DNA of 64,000 nt from CAVSVP01 sp963731125 (GTDB lineage: Bacteria > Pseudomonadota > Gammaproteobacteria > Competibacterales > Competibacteraceae), in assembly GCA_963731125.1 (NCBI GenBank), contig CAVSVP010000009.1:62001-126000 (forward strand). The letters run 5' to 3'. Positions 61,501-64,000 of this stretch are shown here, in pieces. A program made the translations under genes and the position numbers. Each line of letters begins with the position of its first letter. Positions within the stretch are counted from its first letter, which is position 1. The notes below the pieces were generated by a model. The model worked only from the letters and a program-made list of their open reading frames with translations. It had not been told where the DNA came from and ran no database searches.

Positions 61501-64000
61501 GTGAAACACCCACAACCCATCGATATCATCGTCCCAGCTTATCGCAATGCAGCGTTAACTCAGCGCTGTTTGGAAAGCGTTATCGCCGCCCCGGTGAAAA
61601 CACAATTTGTCATTGTCGTGATTGATGACAATTCGCCGGAGCCGGAACTTAAGCAGTATCTTCACACCCTAGCTGCACAGGGCAACATTCATTTGCTGGA
61701 AAATGCGACTAACCGCGGCTTCGCCGCCTCAGTGAATGCAGGTATGCGCCTGCATCCCGAGCGAGATGTCGTATTGCTAAATAGCGACGCCGAGGTTGCC
61801 AACGACTGGCTAGACCGTCTGGTGGCCTGTGCGCATGGCCAACCGCGCTGCGGCACAGTGACGCCTTTTTCCAATAACGCCACCCTAGCCAGTTATCCGA
61901 TAACGGGTCAGGGTAATGCCCTGCCTACCGGCTGGGACGTGGCGCGTCTCGATCGTCTATGCGCAACCGTAAACCCCGGCCGGAGTGTCGCCATCCCAAC
62001 GGCAGTGGGCTTTTGCATGTTTATTGCCCGCCGCTGTCTGAATACGGTGGGATATTTTGATGAACAGACCTTTGGCCAGGGCTACGGCGAAGAGAATGAT
62101 TTCTGTCTGCGCGCGAGTGCGGCAGGTTTTACCCATTGGCTGGCAGCCGATGTGTTCGTCTTACATGCGGGTGAGGCTTCGTTTGGCGCCCTCGCTGCTG
62201 CGCGTAAGAACCATGCAGAACGGACCATTGACCGGTACTATCCCCATTATCGTCAATTGATTGCCGATTTTTTTGCTGCCGACCCCGTACAACCTTTGCG
62301 GCAACGACTGGATTGGGCGCGTCTGGCAGGGACATCACGACCCCGCTTATTATTTGTCACCCATCACTGGGGCGGCGGTGCGGAAAAACATGTACAGGCG
62401 CTGGCCATGCTGCTAGGGGCCGAAGCCGAAGTTGTCATCATGCGACCCCTGCGCAGCGCTCACCATCAAAGTGGGGTGGAATTATGCTGGGGCTGGGACG
62501 AGACAGCGGTGCGCATAACCTTTGCCTTGCCGACTGAAGCGGAAGTCGCCGAGACCGGCAATTCTCCGATGCCATTTCTGCGCGCCCTAAATTTTAGCCG
62601 CATCCATATCCACCATGTGCATGGTTATCCTGCAACCATACTTAATCTGCCTGATTGGTTGCGCTTGCCTTATGATTGCACCTTGCACGATTACTATCCC
62701 GTGTGTCCGCATTATTCCTTTGTGGCCGCCACCGGTCATTATTGCGGTGAGCCTGAGACGGCAGGCTGTAATACCTGCTTGACACAGCGTCCAGGCCAAT
62801 GGCATTGGCCAATCGACTCATGGCGCCAGCGTTTCGCCGCTTTCTTGATAAATGCCCAACGGGTCTTTATTCCGAGTGAAGACATGGCCGCGCGGCTGAG
62901 CCGCTATTTCCCTATGCTACATCCCATCATTCTACCCCATCCTGAGCTGCCTGCTCCCGCTCCGCGGGCATGGCGTAAGGTGTTGATTGTGGGAGGTCTT
63001 TCACCGGTCAAGGGGTTGCATGTGGTTGCGGCTTGTGCACAGGATGCCAAGGCCCGTGGTCTGCCGCTGTTTTTTCGAGTACTAGGACATACCAGCCAAC
63101 GCGTCGCCCAATGGCCGGCACTGCCGTTATCAGTGGCCGGAGAATATCGCGATGAAGACCTTGCCGACTTGATAGCATTAGAGCGGTCAGATGTCATTTT
63201 CTTTCCGTCACAGGTACCCGAGTCATATTCCTATATTCTCACGGCCGCCATGCAGAGCCGACTGCCGATTGTTGCCGCTGATTTTGGAGCGCTGCCGGAA
63301 CGGTTACGGGCTTATCCCTACAAAGTACTGCTGCCATGGGATATTGCGGCCACGGCTTGGAATGATCGGTTGCTAAACCTCTCATTGCACACCTTAGGAC
63401 CCGGAGACCAAGAGGTGCCCACACCTTTGCGTCCAAAACAGTATCTGGCAGTTTACCGCCAGGGTCTGAATTTCCCGGCCTTCGGCCCAGTCACTGAGGC
63501 AACGCTGCCGGCACTACCCCCGGCTTGCACCACGGCTCCCGAACCGCCGCTAGAATTTGCCGCCTTATACGAATTCGGGGTGGAATGCGGACATGCCGAG
63601 TCAGCGGTGGAACTGCGCCGCCGTCTCGGTGAGGTTGATGTCGAGCTGCGTATTCTGCAAGAGTTGCGCACACAGTATCCACAATTGCAAGAGCAGCATA
63701 CACAGCTGCAGGATCAGCTTATGCGTCTGGAACGGGAGTCGGCCACCCGTGAACGTGCTGCTGCGGCGCATATTAGCCACCTGGAGGCAGCGTCAACGGC
63801 TGCCAGGGCGCGGATCGAGGAACTGGAAACCAGTACTTCCTGGCGCGTAACCCGACCGCTTCGTTGGTGTGGAGAGAAGCGTAAGCATTGGCAGCGGGCA
63901 AGCCGGCGACTGGTCTATCAGGCCAGACTATTACCGCGGCGCACGGCCATCGCCGGCCAGATCCTGCATAAGGAGGGCGTCCATAAGCTGGTGGAGCGCA
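61501..64000 (+). CDS. Two-domain glycosyltransferase (GT2 + GT4), cut by window edge
   Basis: An open frame begins with GTG at 61501, directly after an in-frame TAG, and runs past the right edge with at least 833 codons. The N-terminal GT2 domain has IDIIVPAYRNAALTQRCLESV, VVIDDNSPEPE, NRGFAASVNAGM and LLNSDAEV, then FGQGYGEENDFCLRA. The GT4-like domain starts near residue 280 (LLFVTHHWGGGAEKHVQAL) and includes LIVGGLSPVKGLHVV and QVPESYSYILTAAM. A coiled coil (about 700-780) and TSTSWRVTRPLRW follow, so a further domain may lie outside. It is divergent from the preceding gene. The 293-base gap before it shows no gene. Confidence 0.85.
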   Translation, partial: MKHPQPIDIIVPAYRNAALTQRCLESVIAAPVKTQFVIVVIDDNSPEPELKQYLHTLAAQGNIHLLENATNRGFAASVNAGMRLHPERDVVLLNSDAEVANDWLDRLVACAHGQPRCGTVTPFSNNATLASYPITGQGNALPTGWDVARLDRLCATVNPGRSVAIPTAVGFCMFIARRCLNTVGYFDEQTFGQGYGEENDFCLRASAAGFTHWLAADVFVLHAGEASFGALAAARKNHAERTIDRYYPHYRQLIADFFAADPVQPLRQRLDWARLAGTSRPRLLFVTHHWGGGAEKHVQALAMLLGAEAEVVIMRPLRSAHHQSGVELCWGWDETAVRITFALPTEAEVAETGNSPMPFLRALNFSRIHIHHVHGYPATILNLPDWLRLPYDCTLHDYYPVCPHYSFVAATGHYCGEPETAGCNTCLTQRPGQWHWPIDSWRQRFAAFLINAQRVFIPSEDMAARLSRYFPMLHPIILPHPELPAPAPRAWRKVLIVGGLSPVKGLHVVAACAQDAKARGLPLFFRVLGHTSQRVAQWPALPLSVAGEYRDEDLADLIALERSDVIFFPSQVPESYSYILTAAMQSRLPIVAADFGALPERLRAYPYKVLLPWDIAATAWNDRLLNLSLHTLGPGDQEVPTPLRPKQYLAVYRQGLNFPAFGPVTEATLPALPPACTTAPEPPLEFAALYEFGVECGHAESAVELRRRLGEVDVELRILQELRTQYPQLQEQHTQLQDQLMRLERESATRERAAAAHISHLEAASTAARARIEELETSTSWRVTRPLRWCGEKRKHWQRASRRLVYQARLLPRRTAIAGQILHKEGVHKLVER

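Overview
This window comes from a gammaproteobacterium of intermediate GC, probably an autotroph or a relative of one. The main reasons are a form IA RuBisCO pair (cbbL-cbbS) and the housekeeping order leuS-lptE-holA / proA-nadD-rsfS-rlmH-maf-rng / yhdP, a gammaproteobacterial synteny. A Nitrosococcus-like or other Chromatiales/Methylococcales relative is a guess from memory; genus cannot be fixed from the sequence alone.

Layout. 1-0.5 kb: the end of a frame-broken WD40-repeat gene. 0.7-6 kb: surface-polysaccharide genes on the minus strand (a Wzz-type chain-length protein and a BY-kinase-like ATPase), preceded by an RfaH/NusG-type antiterminator; a textbook ops element lies between rfaH and wzz. 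A sugar aminotransferase follows on the plus strand. 6.1-7.4 kb: a small toxin-antitoxin-like pair, a second DUF2283 gene and several palindromic repeats, one of them a clear 169-173 bp MITE. 7.4-9.3 kb: cbbL-cbbS. 9.5-29 kb: the housekeeping block, cut apart in its intergenic gaps by an IsrB-like (RRXRR/RuvC, no HNH) element with a candidate omega-RNA, three copies of a 104-105 bp inverted-repeat element, an IS607 element, a decayed IS701-type transposase that itself carries a 152 bp MITE, and a 540 bp region bounded by nested inverted repeats. 29.1-33.7 kb: an IS200/IS605 element just upstream of leuS, whose TnpB lacks the usual RuvC-II glutamate, then an IS982-like element split by an IS91-family element. 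33.7-42.6 kb: small hypothetical genes, a four-gene Gld-type ABC operon (ATPase, permease, GldG-like, DUF4340) and a secreted beta-domain protein. 42.7-64 kb: a large polysaccharide/glycosyltransferase region, strongly AT-rich between about 42.7 and 48.9 kb, with a Wzm/Wzt exporter, at least seven glycosyltransferases (two are GT2-GT4 double-domain proteins, the second running off the right edge), membrane proteins, a TIM-barrel-like secreted protein, an intact IS982-like copy sitting inside a 38 bp tandem repeat, and another decayed IS701-type transposase.

How it fits together. RfaH, Wzz, the BY-kinase-like protein, the aminotransferase, Wzm/Wzt and the glycosyltransferases together suggest synthesis and export of an O-antigen or capsule-like polysaccharide, with RfaH expected to prevent early termination in the operon that carries ops. 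The housekeeping genes are intact; mobile DNA has entered almost only between genes. The most rewarding targets are the IsrB/omega-RNA element, the rfaH-ops-wzz arrangement, the repeated 104 bp element, the nested MITEs and the divergent TnpB.
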